Of a DNA stretch of 56,764 nucleotides, positions 1 through 8,160 are shown piece by piece. A program made the position numbers and the translations under genes. The notes under the pieces were generated by a model. That model saw only the letters and a program-made list of their open reading frames with translations. It did no database searches and was not told the origin of the DNA. Position 1 is the first letter of the stretch. Each line of letters starts with the position of its first letter. Origin of the DNA: Microbispora sp. ZYX-F-249 (GTDB lineage: Bacteria > Actinomycetota > Actinomycetes > Streptosporangiales > Streptosporangiaceae); NCBI RefSeq assembly GCF_039649665.1, contig NZ_JBDJAW010000047.1, positions 1 to 56,764 of the forward strand. Reading direction: 5' to 3'.

Positions 1-28
1 CGACGGGAGGCCATCGCCCCGGTGTGAG

Positions 29-64
29 GTCCGGGACCTGTGCGAACCCGCACAGGCCCCGGAC
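29..64. terminator. GC-rich hairpin, possible terminator
   Basis: The arms GTCCGGG(a)CCTGTGCG at 29-44 and CGCACAGG(cc)CCGGAC at 49-64 pair around a four-base AACC loop. No T-run follows, which is common for actinobacterial terminators. It probably ends a gene lying left of the window. Confidence 0.5.
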
Positions 65-112
65 GCTCACGCACAGACCGGGACGCCGTCGTCGGCAAAG
101 GACCGTCCACCC

Positions 113-146
113 CGGGTGCCCCGTGACGCGAGTCGCGGGGCACCCG
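113..146. terminator. second GC-rich hairpin, possible terminator
   Basis: Perfect 11-base arms CGGGTGCCCCG (113-123) and CGGGGCACCCG (136-146) enclose a 12-base loop. It lies 50 bases after the first hairpin, so the two may act in tandem or serve convergent transcripts and insulate the following two-component operon. Confidence 0.5.
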
Positions 147-191
147 CTTCCGTTCCGGGCTCGCCCGCGTCGGGTCTGCGCGAAGCCGGGA

Positions 192-207
192 TACTCCCGG
201 CGGAGTA
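192..207. promoter_or_regulatory. dyad upstream of the two-component operon
   Basis: TACTCC (192-197) and GGAGTA (202-207) form an inverted repeat with a four-base spacer, about 110 bases before the kinase start. The placement suits a site for the NarL-type response regulator encoded by this operon (autoregulation). That assignment is inference from position and symmetry. Confidence 0.45.
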
Positions 208-317
208 GCCGTACACCGGGCGGAGCAGGCCCGAGGTGCCTGTGGCCGGACGACGCGGCGCGGAGGCGGCCCCGCCTAGCGTTGCGTCGTCACCAGTTCC
301 CTCGTGAAAGGGCCCGC

Positions 318-1469
318 ATGGCCGCATCGCACACAGTGCCCGCCTCCGCCCACCCTGTGAGCCGGGTTCGCCGGACCGGCTGGATCGCCGACGTCGCGCT
401 CGCCGCTCTCACCGTGGTCCTCTTCGTGTCCGTCGCCCTCGCCACCGGGGTGCGAGGGCCGTGGAACGGCGTCATCCCCGTCGCACTGATCCTCGGCGCA
501 CTCCTGCTCGTCCGGCGCCGATGGCCGATGACCGTGCTGCTGCTTTCGGCCGCCGCCGTCTTCGCCTATCACCTGGGGCATCCCTCACCCGCCGGATGGA
601 TCTGGCCCGTCGCGGCGGCGTACTTCACCGCGGCCACCGTCTCCCGCACCCGCTGGGTGGTCGCCATCGGCGTCGCCCAGCTCGTCTACTCCGCCGTCGA
701 CGCCCGGTGGATCATCGGCAGGAACCTCTTCCGGTATCTCGTGCACACCCTCGGCGAGGGGCTGCTGCTCGCGGCCCTCGTCGCCGCGGGGCTCGCCTAC
801 GCCGCGTCGCTGCGCCGGCGCGACCTGCTGGGCGAGGCCGAATACCGCGCCCGCGCCGCGGAGGAACGCCTGAGCGTCGCGCGCGAGGTGCACGACATCG
901 TCGCCCACACGCTGGCCGTCGTCGGCGTCCACCTCAACGTCGCCGCCGACACCCTGCGCGAGGAGCCGGCCGAGGCCGCCACCGCGCTGAGCCTGGCCCA
1001 GGACGTCAGGAACCGGGCGATGAAGGACCTCAACGCGCTCATCGCCGTCCTGCGGGAGGGCCCCGCCGGCACCAAGCCCCAGTCCGACGCGTCCGCGATC
1101 GGCGTCCTCGTCGCCGACGCCCGCGCCGCCGGGCTCGACGTCGCCCTCAGCCAACACGGGGACCTGTCCACGATCCCCGCGACCGCCTCCGTCGCGGTCC
1201 ACCGCATCGTGCAGGAGGCCCTCGCCAACACGCTCAGGCATTCGGGGGCGACCATGGCCGAGGTGACGCTCACCCGCCACCCGCGATCGATCACGGTCGA
1301 GGTCGCCGACGACGGAAAGGGCGCCCCCTCCGGCGGCGTCACCGAGGGGAACGGCCTCATCGGCATGCGCGAGCGGGTGCGCGCCCTCGGCGGGACCCTC
1401 ACCGCGGGCCCGGCGCCCCGGGGCTTCGCCGTGAGGGCGGAGATCCCTGTGGCAGGCTCACCGGAGTGA
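318..1469 (+). CDS. two-component sensor histidine kinase, HisKA_3/DesK type
   Basis: A 383-residue membrane histidine kinase of the NarL-partner class. About five hydrophobic segments occupy residues 20-165, with almost no extracellular domain, so the stimulus is probably sensed in or at the membrane. The dimerisation/phosphoacceptor helix has the family pattern EVHDIVAHTL with the phosphorylated His at 192. The HATPase_c part shows an N box around Asn304 (EALANTLRHSG) and a G box NGLIGMRERV. The ATG at 318 follows GAAAGGG at a good distance, whereas the reading frame extends further upstream without membrane-protein character. The stop overlaps the GTG of the response regulator by four bases, so the pair is translationally coupled. 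The signal is unknown; relatives often respond to membrane or cell-wall stress. Confidence 0.93.
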   Translation: MAASHTVPASAHPVSRVRRTGWIADVALAALTVVLFVSVALATGVRGPWNGVIPVALILGALLLVRRRWPMTVLLLSAAAVFAYHLGHPSPAGWIWPVAAAYFTAATVSRTRWVVAIGVAQLVYSAVDARWIIGRNLFRYLVHTLGEGLLLAALVAAGLAYAASLRRRDLLGEAEYRARAAEERLSVAREVHDIVAHTLAVVGVHLNVAADTLREEPAEAATALSLAQDVRNRAMKDLNALIAVLREGPAGTKPQSDASAIGVLVADARAAGLDVALSQHGDLSTIPATASVAVHRIVQEALANTLRHSGATMAEVTLTRHPRSITVEVADDGKGAPSGGVTEGNGLIGMRERVRALGGTLTAGPAPRGFAVRAEIPVAGSPE

Positions 1470-2122
1470 CGATCAGAGTGCTCCTCGCCGACGACCAGGC
1501 GCTCGTACGGGCGGGCTTCCGCAGCCTGCTGGCCCGCTCGCGGGACGTGTCCGTCGTCGGGGAGGCCGCCGACGGTGCCGAGGCCGTACGGCTGGCCGCG
1601 AGCATCCGGCCGGATCTCGTCCTCATGGACATCCGCATGCCGGGGACGGACGGCATCACGGCCACCCGGAGCATCGTCACGGGCCAGGACTGCCGGGTCG
1701 TCATCCTCACCACCTTCGACACCGACGAGCACGTCTTCGCGGCGCTGCGCGCCGGGGCCAGCGGTTTCCTGACCAAGGACGTCGAACCCGCCGAGCTGCG
1801 CCGCGCGGTGACCGCCGTGGCCGCCGGCGACGCGCTCCTGTCCCCCGGGGTCACCCGGCGCGTCATCGAGCGGTTCGCCCGCCGTCAGGACCTCGCGCCC
1901 GACGCCGGGCAGCGGCTGGACGCCCTCACCACCCGCGAGCTGGAGGTGGTGCGGCTCGTCGCGCTCGGGCTGTCGAACGGCGAGATCGCCGAGCGCCTCG
2001 TCATCAGCCCTCTGACCGCCAAGACCCACGTCGCCAGGGCCATCGCCAAGCTGGACGTCCGCGACCGCGTCCAGCTCGTCATCCTGGCCTACGAGAGCGG
2101 CCTGGTACGTCCCGGCGGCTGA
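1466..2122 (+). CDS. response regulator, NarL/FixJ (LuxR-HTH) family
   Basis: A 218-residue transcription regulator. The receiver domain (1-120) has the acidic pair at residues 9-10, phosphoacceptor Asp55 in LVLMDIRMPG, the switch Thr in ILTTFD and the conserved Lys in FLTKD. The C-terminal LuxR-type HTH (about 150-212) begins LTTRELEVVRLVALGLSNGEI. The GTG start at 1466 overlaps the kinase stop. It should be phosphorylated by the adjacent kinase and bind inverted repeats; the dyad at 192-207 is a candidate. No ABC-transporter genes lie in this window next to it, although such pairs often regulate one. Confidence 0.93.
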   Translation: MTIRVLLADDQALVRAGFRSLLARSRDVSVVGEAADGAEAVRLAASIRPDLVLMDIRMPGTDGITATRSIVTGQDCRVVILTTFDTDEHVFAALRAGASGFLTKDVEPAELRRAVTAVAAGDALLSPGVTRRVIERFARRQDLAPDAGQRLDALTTRELEVVRLVALGLSNGEIAERLVISPLTAKTHVARAIAKLDVRDRVQLVILAYESGLVRPGG

Positions 2123-2132
2123 GGTCTCCTGC

Positions 2133-3290
2133 TCAGACCGTTGCTCGGGCCGTTGCTCGGGCCGTTGCTCGGGCCGTCGTGAGGGCGGATTCGATGCTGC
2201 GGTGCCGGGCGGCGCCGTGCTCGAAATCGGGCACGACCGGGGTGCCGCCCTCGCGCAGGCCGTCCAGGAACCGCTGGTAGGCGTGCGCGACCGCGTAGGC
2301 CGGCGCGTCGGCGTGGGGGTCCAGGCGCGGGACGCGGACATACGATTCCGGCACCGTCAGAGGCGCGAGTCCGGATGTCCCGCGGCCGCCTTCGAGGGTG
2401 ATCGGGCTGAGCTGGAGATGGCCGACCGGTGCGGTGAGGACCAGGTCGCCCTCGGTGCCGTTGATCTCCCAGCGGAAGTTGACGCCCCGGGACATGCCTC
2501 CCCGGTAGTGGAAGGTGACCACCGCGCCGCCCGGCAGCCGTCCCGAGGCCACCACCTGGTCGGCGGCGGTCATGGGCACGGGCCGTCCACTCTCGGTGTC
2601 CACGGCCGACGTACGCCGCGAGGCCAGGTGGATCCGCAGTTCCTCGGGCTCGCCGAGGACGGACGCGAGTCCGTCGAGGGTGTGCGCGAAGGGAATGGTC
2701 AGCAGGGTCGCGCCGTTGGCGGCGTCGAGCACGTAGTGGTCGCCGGGGCCCACGGTGGCGCCCCAGGCGCCACCGGAGCCGACGACCGTCGTGGACAGCA
2801 CCTCCCCCACGTAGCCATCGGCGACGAGATCCCGCACGTAGGCGAGGGCCGGGTGCGACCGCGCCTGGAGGCCGACGACGGTGGGCACCCCGCTCTCGCG
2901 CGCCTGCCGCGTCATGTCCTCTGCCTCGGCGAGCCCGTTGCCCAGCGGCCACTCGCACAACACGCTCTTGCCGGCGCGCAACGCCACCTGCACCAGTTCG
3001 CGGTGGTGCGGCACCTTCACCGCCACGACCACGAGGTCCACCTCGTCGCAGGCGGCGAGTTCGGCCGCCGTACCGAAGGTGTGCGGCACTCCGTGCTTGT
3101 GTCCGGAGCGCTCCGCCGACTGTTTCGAACTCGTGCTCAGGGCTCTCAGCTCGTACCCCGGGACGGCGCGCAGGGCCGGCAGGTGTGAGCGCCCGGCCCA
3201 GCTGCCGTCCGCCCCGAGTCCGATGATCCCCACCCCGATCGGCTTTCCGGACCGGACCCGCTCGGCGAGCGGTGACGTGGATGCGTTCAC
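2133..3290 (-). CDS. Gfo/Idh/MocA-family NAD(P)-dependent oxidoreductase
   Basis: A 385-residue protein with an N-terminal Rossmann fold (GVGIIGLGADGSWAGRSHLPAL begins near residue 18; only the glycine-rich core is diagnostic) and a C-terminal alpha/beta substrate domain. Family members oxidise or reduce sugars, inositols or dihydrodiols. The normally conserved Glu-Lys-Pro motif that supplies the catalytic lysine reads CEWPLG here, so the lysine is a tryptophan and ordinary dehydrogenase chemistry is doubtful. The extreme C terminus is an Ala-Thr-Ala-Arg repeat produced by a 12-base tandem repeat. Its ATG overlaps the stop of the upstream aldo/keto reductase gene by four bases (ATGA), so both are one operon under the MarR-controlled promoter. 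Confidence 0.88.
   Translation of the reverse strand: MNASTSPLAERVRSGKPIGVGIIGLGADGSWAGRSHLPALRAVPGYELRALSTSSKQSAERSGHKHGVPHTFGTAAELAACDEVDLVVVAVKVPHHRELVQVALRAGKSVLCEWPLGNGLAEAEDMTRQARESGVPTVVGLQARSHPALAYVRDLVADGYVGEVLSTTVVGSGGAWGATVGPGDHYVLDAANGATLLTIPFAHTLDGLASVLGEPEELRIHLASRRTSAVDTESGRPVPMTAADQVVASGRLPGGAVVTFHYRGGMSRGVNFRWEINGTEGDLVLTAPVGHLQLSPITLEGGRGTSGLAPLTVPESYVRVPRLDPHADAPAYAVAHAYQRFLDGLREGGTPVVPDFEHGAARHRSIESALTTARATARATARATV
2137..2177. repeat. 12-bp tandem repeat, about 3.3 copies
   Basis: The unit gccgttgctcgg recurs head to tail, the first copy with one base changed and the last degenerating. It lies at the 3' end of the Gfo/Idh/MocA gene and encodes the Thr-Ala-Arg-Ala repeats of its C terminus. 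A small slippage-prone tail is the simplest explanation. Confidence 0.85.
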
Positions 3291-4318
3291 GATTCGCTAC
3301 CTGTTCTTTCTGTTGACGACCGCTCGCTGTCCAGCAGAGCCATGAGGGGTGCGGCGTACCGGGTGCCGGCCGCCGCTCCGGGCGGGACGGCCTCGTCGAC
3401 AGCGCGCAGGTCCGTGTCGGTCAGGGCGACGCCGACCGCGGCCAGGGCCTCCTCGACGCGGTGCGGCCGGCGGGCGCCGAGGACGGCCACGATGGTGCCC
3501 CGCTCGCGGCCTTGCGCGACGACCCAGGCGGTGGCGAGTTGCGCGACGCTGATCCCGTGCGCGTCGGCGAGCGGCCGCAGCCGCTCGACGAGGGCGAGGT
3601 TCGCGGCGAGATTGCCCGGCTGGAAGCGCGGCAGCCAGCCCGCGCGCGGGTCGCCGCCGGCGGGCTGCCGGTAGGAGCCGGTGAGCAGGCCGTGCGCGAG
3701 GACCCCGTAGGCGGTGACGCCGATGCCCAGTTCGCGGCAGGTGTCCAGGATGCCGTTGGTCTCGGGGTCACGGCTGAACAGGGAGTATTCGATCTGCACG
3801 TCGCAGATCGGGTGCACGGCGTGGGCACGGCGGATGGTCTCCGGCCCCACCTCGGAGAGCCCGATGTGGCGTACGTACCCGGCCCGGACCAGCTCGGAGA
3901 TCGCGCCGATCGTGTCCTCGATCGCAGTGGCGGGGTCGAGGCGCGCGGGGCGGTAGATGTCGACGTGGTCGCCGCCGAGGCGGCGCAGCGAGTAGGCGAG
4001 CGCGTTCTTGACGTGGGCGGGCCGGCCCTCGATGCCCACGAAGGCTCCGTCGGGGCCGCGCAGACCGCCGAACTTGACGCTGAGGAGCGCCTTGTCGCGA
4101 TCACCGGCGCGGAGGGCGCGGCGGATGAGGTCCTCGTTGTGGCCCATGCCGTAGAAGTCGGCGGTGTCGAGGAGGGTGACTCCGGCGTCGAGGGCCGCGT
4201 GGATCGTGGCGATGGCGTCGGCCTCGTCGGCGGGGGCCGCGTGGTCGGACATGCCGGCGCAGCCCAGGGCGAGAGGGGCGACCAGAGGGCCGCCGGTTCC
4301 AAGAGGTCGGGTGTGCAT
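3287..4318 (-). CDS. aldo/keto reductase
   Basis: A 343-residue (alpha/beta)8-barrel NADPH oxidoreductase. The start was set at the ATG at 4318 because AGGAGG sits six bases upstream and the protein then begins with the normal MHTRPLGTGG strand; 19 extra in-frame codons further upstream are unlikely to be used. The catalytic Asp and Tyr are in LDTADFYGMG, the Lys in LSVKFGG. The usual catalytic-His strand (YYQHRVDP in relatives) reads DIYRPARLDP, so the tetrad His appears replaced by Ala. The final codon overlaps the next gene. It is divergent from a MarR regulator across a 106-bp gap holding two matching operators, so it is probably repressed by that protein and induced by a small electrophile or phenolic compound. 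Confidence 0.9.
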   Translation of the reverse strand: MHTRPLGTGGPLVAPLALGCAGMSDHAAPADEADAIATIHAALDAGVTLLDTADFYGMGHNEDLIRRALRAGDRDKALLSVKFGGLRGPDGAFVGIEGRPAHVKNALAYSLRRLGGDHVDIYRPARLDPATAIEDTIGAISELVRAGYVRHIGLSEVGPETIRRAHAVHPICDVQIEYSLFSRDPETNGILDTCRELGIGVTAYGVLAHGLLTGSYRQPAGGDPRAGWLPRFQPGNLAANLALVERLRPLADAHGISVAQLATAWVVAQGRERGTIVAVLGARRPHRVEEALAAVGVALTDTDLRAVDEAVPPGAAAGTRYAAPLMALLDSERSSTERTGSES

Positions 4319-4389
4319 GGCGCCTCCTACGGGGCGGGGAAGCATGGATGCCGCCGACAGGGCTGCCGCGGACACAGCCGTCTGTTAGC

Positions 4390-4432
4390 GTTGATATTTC
4401 AACATTAGGAAGAGGCATGTTGATATGTCAAC
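4390..4432. promoter_or_regulatory. paired MarR-type operators GTTGA-N4-TCAAC
   Basis: Two nearly identical dyads, GTTGATATTTCAAC at 4390-4403 and GTTGATATGTCAAC at 4419-4432, are spaced 29 bases centre to centre. The second covers the marR-family start codon and the first lies between it and the divergent aldo/keto reductase. This is the arrangement expected for an autoregulated MarR repressor. Confidence 0.75.
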
Positions 4433-4880
4433 ACGGAACGACGAAACAGCCATGCCGGACGAGGCCGCGACCGGAGCCGCGCCGGACCCCGTCGACTTCT
4501 GGACCGCCTTTAAGCGCGCCCACGAGGTCGTCCGGGCCCGCGTGATCGCGGACACCGCCGAGGCGGCGGGCCTGTCCGAGCCGGACCTGTCGATCCTCGT
4601 CACCCTCGGCAAGGCGGGAGGCGCCCTGCGCCAGAGCGAACTCGCCGCGTCGCTCGGCTGGGATCGCACCCGCGTCTCCCACCAGCTCACCCGCATGAGC
4701 ACCCGCGGACTCGTCGCCCGCGAGCGCGCCGGCGGCGTCATCGTCACCCTCACCGACGCCGGCCGCGCCGCCATCGCCGCCGCGCAGCCCGGCCTGGACG
4801 CGGCGGTCCGCCGCCACTTCACCGACAAGCTGTCCGCACCGGAGATCGAGACGCTGACCTCGGTCTTCAGCCGGTTTTAG
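4425..4880 (+). CDS. MarR-family transcriptional regulator
   Basis: A 151-residue winged-helix regulator. Helices flanking residues 15-45 form the dimer interface, the recognition region is about 55-95 (LRQSELAASLGWDRTRVSHQL) and the wing follows (ARERAGGVIVTLTDAGR). The ATG at 4425 is preceded by GGAAGAGG at nine bases. It is divergent from the aldo/keto reductase/Gfo operon and its own start codon lies inside one of two identical operators, so it likely represses both itself and that operon. There is no redox-cysteine pattern in the sequence, so a ligand-binding mode is more likely than thiol sensing. Confidence 0.9.
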   Translation: MSTRNDETAMPDEAATGAAPDPVDFWTAFKRAHEVVRARVIADTAEAAGLSEPDLSILVTLGKAGGALRQSELAASLGWDRTRVSHQLTRMSTRGLVARERAGGVIVTLTDAGRAAIAAAQPGLDAAVRRHFTDKLSAPEIETLTSVFSRF

Positions 4881-5071
4881 GACCGGAACGCGACACCGTC
4901 GGCGCCGCCGGATACCGGGCGACCTCCGACTCCCGGCCGGCGGCCCTGTGGACATCGCCGGTCAAGATCTTTTTCTTGGCTACTAAATTCAAGTATTGAC
5001 CTAAGTATCGAAGGCGATCATCCTCTGGGGCAGGGCTCGCCCTGTTCACCCCCCGAAGAGGAATCGCCACC

Positions 5072-6844
5072 ATGAGAAGACGTCCCACGCTTCATTCCGC
5101 CCGCCGCGCCCTGACAGCCGTGATCGGCGGGCTGGTCCTGGTCGCGGCCTGCGTCGTGGCCGGCGCGGCCATGTCCGGGCCGGCGAACGCCGCGCCCGTC
5201 CTGCTGTCGCAGGGCAAGGCCGCGACCGCCTCGTCCACCGAGAACGCCGGCACCCCCGCCTCGGCGGCCGTGGACGGCAACACCGGCACCCGCTGGTCCA
5301 GCGCGTTCGGCGACCCCCAGTGGCTCCAGGTCGACCTCGGGACCACCGCGACGCTGAGCCAGGTCACCCTCAACTGGGAGGCCGCCTACGCCACGGCCTT
5401 CAAGATCCAGGTCTCGGCCGATGGTTCGGCCTGGACCGACGTCTACTCCACGACCACCGGCACCGGCGGGACCCAGACCCTCACCGTGACCGGTTCGGGC
5501 CGGTACGTCCGCCTCTACGGCACCGCCCGCGCCACCGGCTACGGCTACTCCCTGTGGGAGTTCCAGGTCTACGGCACCCCGTCAAGCGGCGGGTGCGGCA
5601 CGGCCGACGCCGCCCAGGGCAGGCCCGCGACCGCCTCGTCCACCGAGAACGCGTCCACGCCCGCATCGGCCGCCGTCGACGGGAACACCGGCACCCGCTG
5701 GTCCAGCGCGTTCGGCGACCCCCAGTGGCTCCAGGTGGACCTCGGCTCGGCCAGGGCGATCTGCAGGGTCGTCCTGAGCTGGGAGGCGGCCTACGCCACC
5801 GCCTTCGAGATTCAGGTGTCCGGCGACGCCTCCACCTGGACCGACGTCTACTCCACCACCACCGGCACCGGCGGCACGCAGACCCTCACCGTCACCGGCT
5901 CGGGCCGGTACGTCCGCCTCTACGGCACCGCCCGCGCCACCGCGTACGGCTACTCGTTGTGGAGCTTCACCGTGAACGCCACGGGCGGCTCGACCGATCC
6001 GACGACCGGGCCGACGACCCCGCCGGACGCCTTCTGGGGCGACACCTCGGCCATCCCGGCGGCCAGGAACGTCGTCATGGTCAAGATCCTCAACCGGACC
6101 AACGGCCAGTATCCCGACTCGCAGGTCTACTGGAGCTACAACGGCCAGGTCCACTCGATCGCCGAGCAGCCCTACTTCGACATGCCGGCCAACACGGCGG
6201 GCCGGATGTACTTCTACCTCGGCTCCCCCGACAGCCAGTACTACGACTTCATCGAGTTCACCGTCGGTCCGTCGGTCTTCAACGGCAACACCACCCGGGT
6301 GGACGCGTTCGGCCTGAAGCTCGCGATGCGCCTGCACGCCCGCGACGGCTACGACGTGGCCGTCGGCGAGGACTACGCCACCTTCGCCGAGTCGCGCACG
6401 GCGACGTTCCAGCGGTTCATGGACGAGGTGCCCGCCGAGTTCAAGCAGCTGGCCCAGGTGCAGGCGCCGTACCGCATCCCGGCGCCGGGCAGCGCCTCGA
6501 TCTTCCAGCCCGGCGGGGCGTACGCGAACTACTTCACCGGCTACGCCGCCCAGCAGGGCGTGACTGCGACGACCTCTCAGGTCACCGGGTGCGCCGGGCC
6601 GCTCGCCGAGGCGCCGAAGATGTGCGCGGCGCTGAACCGGCACGTCGCCGGGCTGTCCGACGCCCAGCAGTCGGACCCGTCGAACTACTACAAGGCCGCC
6701 CCCGCGAACTACTACGCCAAGTTCTGGCACGACCACGCCATCGGCAAGCTCGCCTACGGCTTCCCCTACGACGACTACGCGGGCCACTCGTCCTTCATCT
6801 CGCACGGCGACCCGCAGTGGCTGCTGGTCGCGGTCGGCTGGTAA
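5072..6844 (+). CDS. secreted GH64 endo-beta-1,3-glucanase with two CBM32 (F5/8 type C) modules
   Basis: A 590-residue exported enzyme. Residues 1-40 form a signal peptide (twin-Arg-like start RRR, hydrophobic core, predicted cut after ANA). Two discoidin/CBM32 modules follow (about 41-167 and 172-300), then a short Thr/Pro linker and a GH64 catalytic domain (about 320-590). GH64 enzymes release laminaripentaose from beta-1,3-glucan. Glu395 (FIEFT) and Asp411 (RVDAFG) are 16 residues apart, the same spacing I recall for the catalytic Glu154/Asp170 pair of the Streptomyces matensis enzyme. The ATG is preceded by GAAGAGGAA. The GH3 gene follows after 17 bases, and its CBM32 modules are almost identical in DNA sequence. 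Confidence 0.88.
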   Translation: MRRRPTLHSARRALTAVIGGLVLVAACVVAGAAMSGPANAAPVLLSQGKAATASSTENAGTPASAAVDGNTGTRWSSAFGDPQWLQVDLGTTATLSQVTLNWEAAYATAFKIQVSADGSAWTDVYSTTTGTGGTQTLTVTGSGRYVRLYGTARATGYGYSLWEFQVYGTPSSGGCGTADAAQGRPATASSTENASTPASAAVDGNTGTRWSSAFGDPQWLQVDLGSARAICRVVLSWEAAYATAFEIQVSGDASTWTDVYSTTTGTGGTQTLTVTGSGRYVRLYGTARATAYGYSLWSFTVNATGGSTDPTTGPTTPPDAFWGDTSAIPAARNVVMVKILNRTNGQYPDSQVYWSYNGQVHSIAEQPYFDMPANTAGRMYFYLGSPDSQYYDFIEFTVGPSVFNGNTTRVDAFGLKLAMRLHARDGYDVAVGEDYATFAESRTATFQRFMDEVPAEFKQLAQVQAPYRIPAPGSASIFQPGGAYANYFTGYAAQQGVTATTSQVTGCAGPLAEAPKMCAALNRHVAGLSDAQQSDPSNYYKAAPANYYAKFWHDHAIGKLAYGFPYDDYAGHSSFISHGDPQWLLVAVGW

Positions 6845-8160
6845 CGCGGGCAGGAGACGCCATGAAACACCCCTCAACCCTCCGGCGCGCGCTCTCCCTC
6901 GGCCTGGCCGCCGCGCTCGCGCTGCTCGCGAGCGTCGTCGCCGGGCCCGCGTACGCCGCGCCCGTCCTGCTGTCGCAGGGCAAGACCGTGACCGCCTCGT
7001 CCACCGAGAACGCCGGCACCCCCGCCGCGGCGGCGGTCGACGGCAACACCGGCACCCGCTGGTCCAGCGCGTTCGGTGACCCCCAGTGGCTGCAGATCGA
7101 CCTCGGGACCACCGCGACGCTGAGCCAGGTCACCCTCAACTGGGAGGCCGCCTACGCCACGGCCTTCAAGATCCAGGTCTCGGCCGATGGTTCGGCCTGG
7201 ACCGACGTCTACTCCACCACCACCGGCACCGGCGGCACGCAGACCCTCACCGTCACCGGTTCGGGCCGGTACGTCCGCCTCTACGGCACCGCCCGCGCCA
7301 CCGGCTACGGCTACTCCCTGTGGGAGTTCCAGGTCTACGGCACCCCGTCGAGCGGCACCTGCGGCGCCGACGCGGCGCTGAACCGGCCCGCGACGGCGTC
7401 GTCCACCGAGAACGCCGGCACCCCCGCCTCGGCGGCGGTGGACGGCGACCCCGGCACCCGCTGGTCCAGCGCTGCGGCCGATCCCCAGTGGCTCCAGGTG
7501 GACCTCGGTTCGGCCAGGACGATCTGCGCCGTCGTCCTGAGCTGGGAGGCCGCCTACGCCACGGCCTTTAAGATCCAGGTGTCCGACGACGCCTCCGCCT
7601 GGACCGACGTCTACTCCACCACCACCGGCACCGGCGGCACCCAGACCCTCACCGTGACCGGTTCGGGCCGGTACGTCCGCCTCTACGGCACCGCCCGCGC
7701 CACCGCGTACGGCTACTCCCTGTGGGAGTTCGCGGTCCACACGAGCGGCGGCGGCACCACCGATCCGCCGCCGACCGGGACACCGATCTCGGCGTACAAG
7801 CAGGTGACGGCCTCGTCCTGGGAGGGCGGCAACGCTCCGGCGGCGGCGCTCGACGGGCGCACGACGACCCGCTGGTCGAGCCAGTACTCCGACGACCAGT
7901 GGCTGCGGGTGGACCTCGGCGGCGCCGGGCACATCACCGGCGTCACGCTCAACTGGGAGTCGGCGTACGCCACCGGCTACCGGATCGAGGTGTCCGCCGA
8001 CGGCACGTCGTGGACGCCGATCCACGCCACGACCAGCGGCAAGGGCGGGGTCGAGAACCTGACCGTCACCGGAGACGGCCGCTATGTCCGTTTCGTCGGC
8101 ACGGCCCGGGCCACCGGCTACGGCTACTCGCTGTGGGAGTTCCAGGTCTTCGGCACCGTG
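5203..8160 (+). repeat. five homologous CBM32-coding repeats across two genes
   Basis: About 380-bp units at roughly 5203-5580, 5600-5985, 6955-7350, 7375-7740 and 7785-8160. Units one and three share long exact stretches (for example the block coding for AAYATAFKIQVSADGSAW, 5383-5436 against 7147-7200), and all of the first four carry the same TGTGGTQTLTVTGSGRYVRL segment with few synonymous changes. The fifth is more diverged. This indicates recent duplication or gene conversion between the GH64 and GH3 genes. Confidence 0.9.

Noticed and set aside
24..317. In-frame extension of the histidine kinase
   Set aside because: It spans two hairpins and has no ribosome site; the ATG at 318 gives the expected membrane start.
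5320..6861. Long open frame continuing upstream of the GH3 start and overlapping the GH64 gene
   Set aside because: Its composition is Arg/Gly-rich shadow sequence; the true GH3 start at 6862 has a ribosome site and signal peptide.
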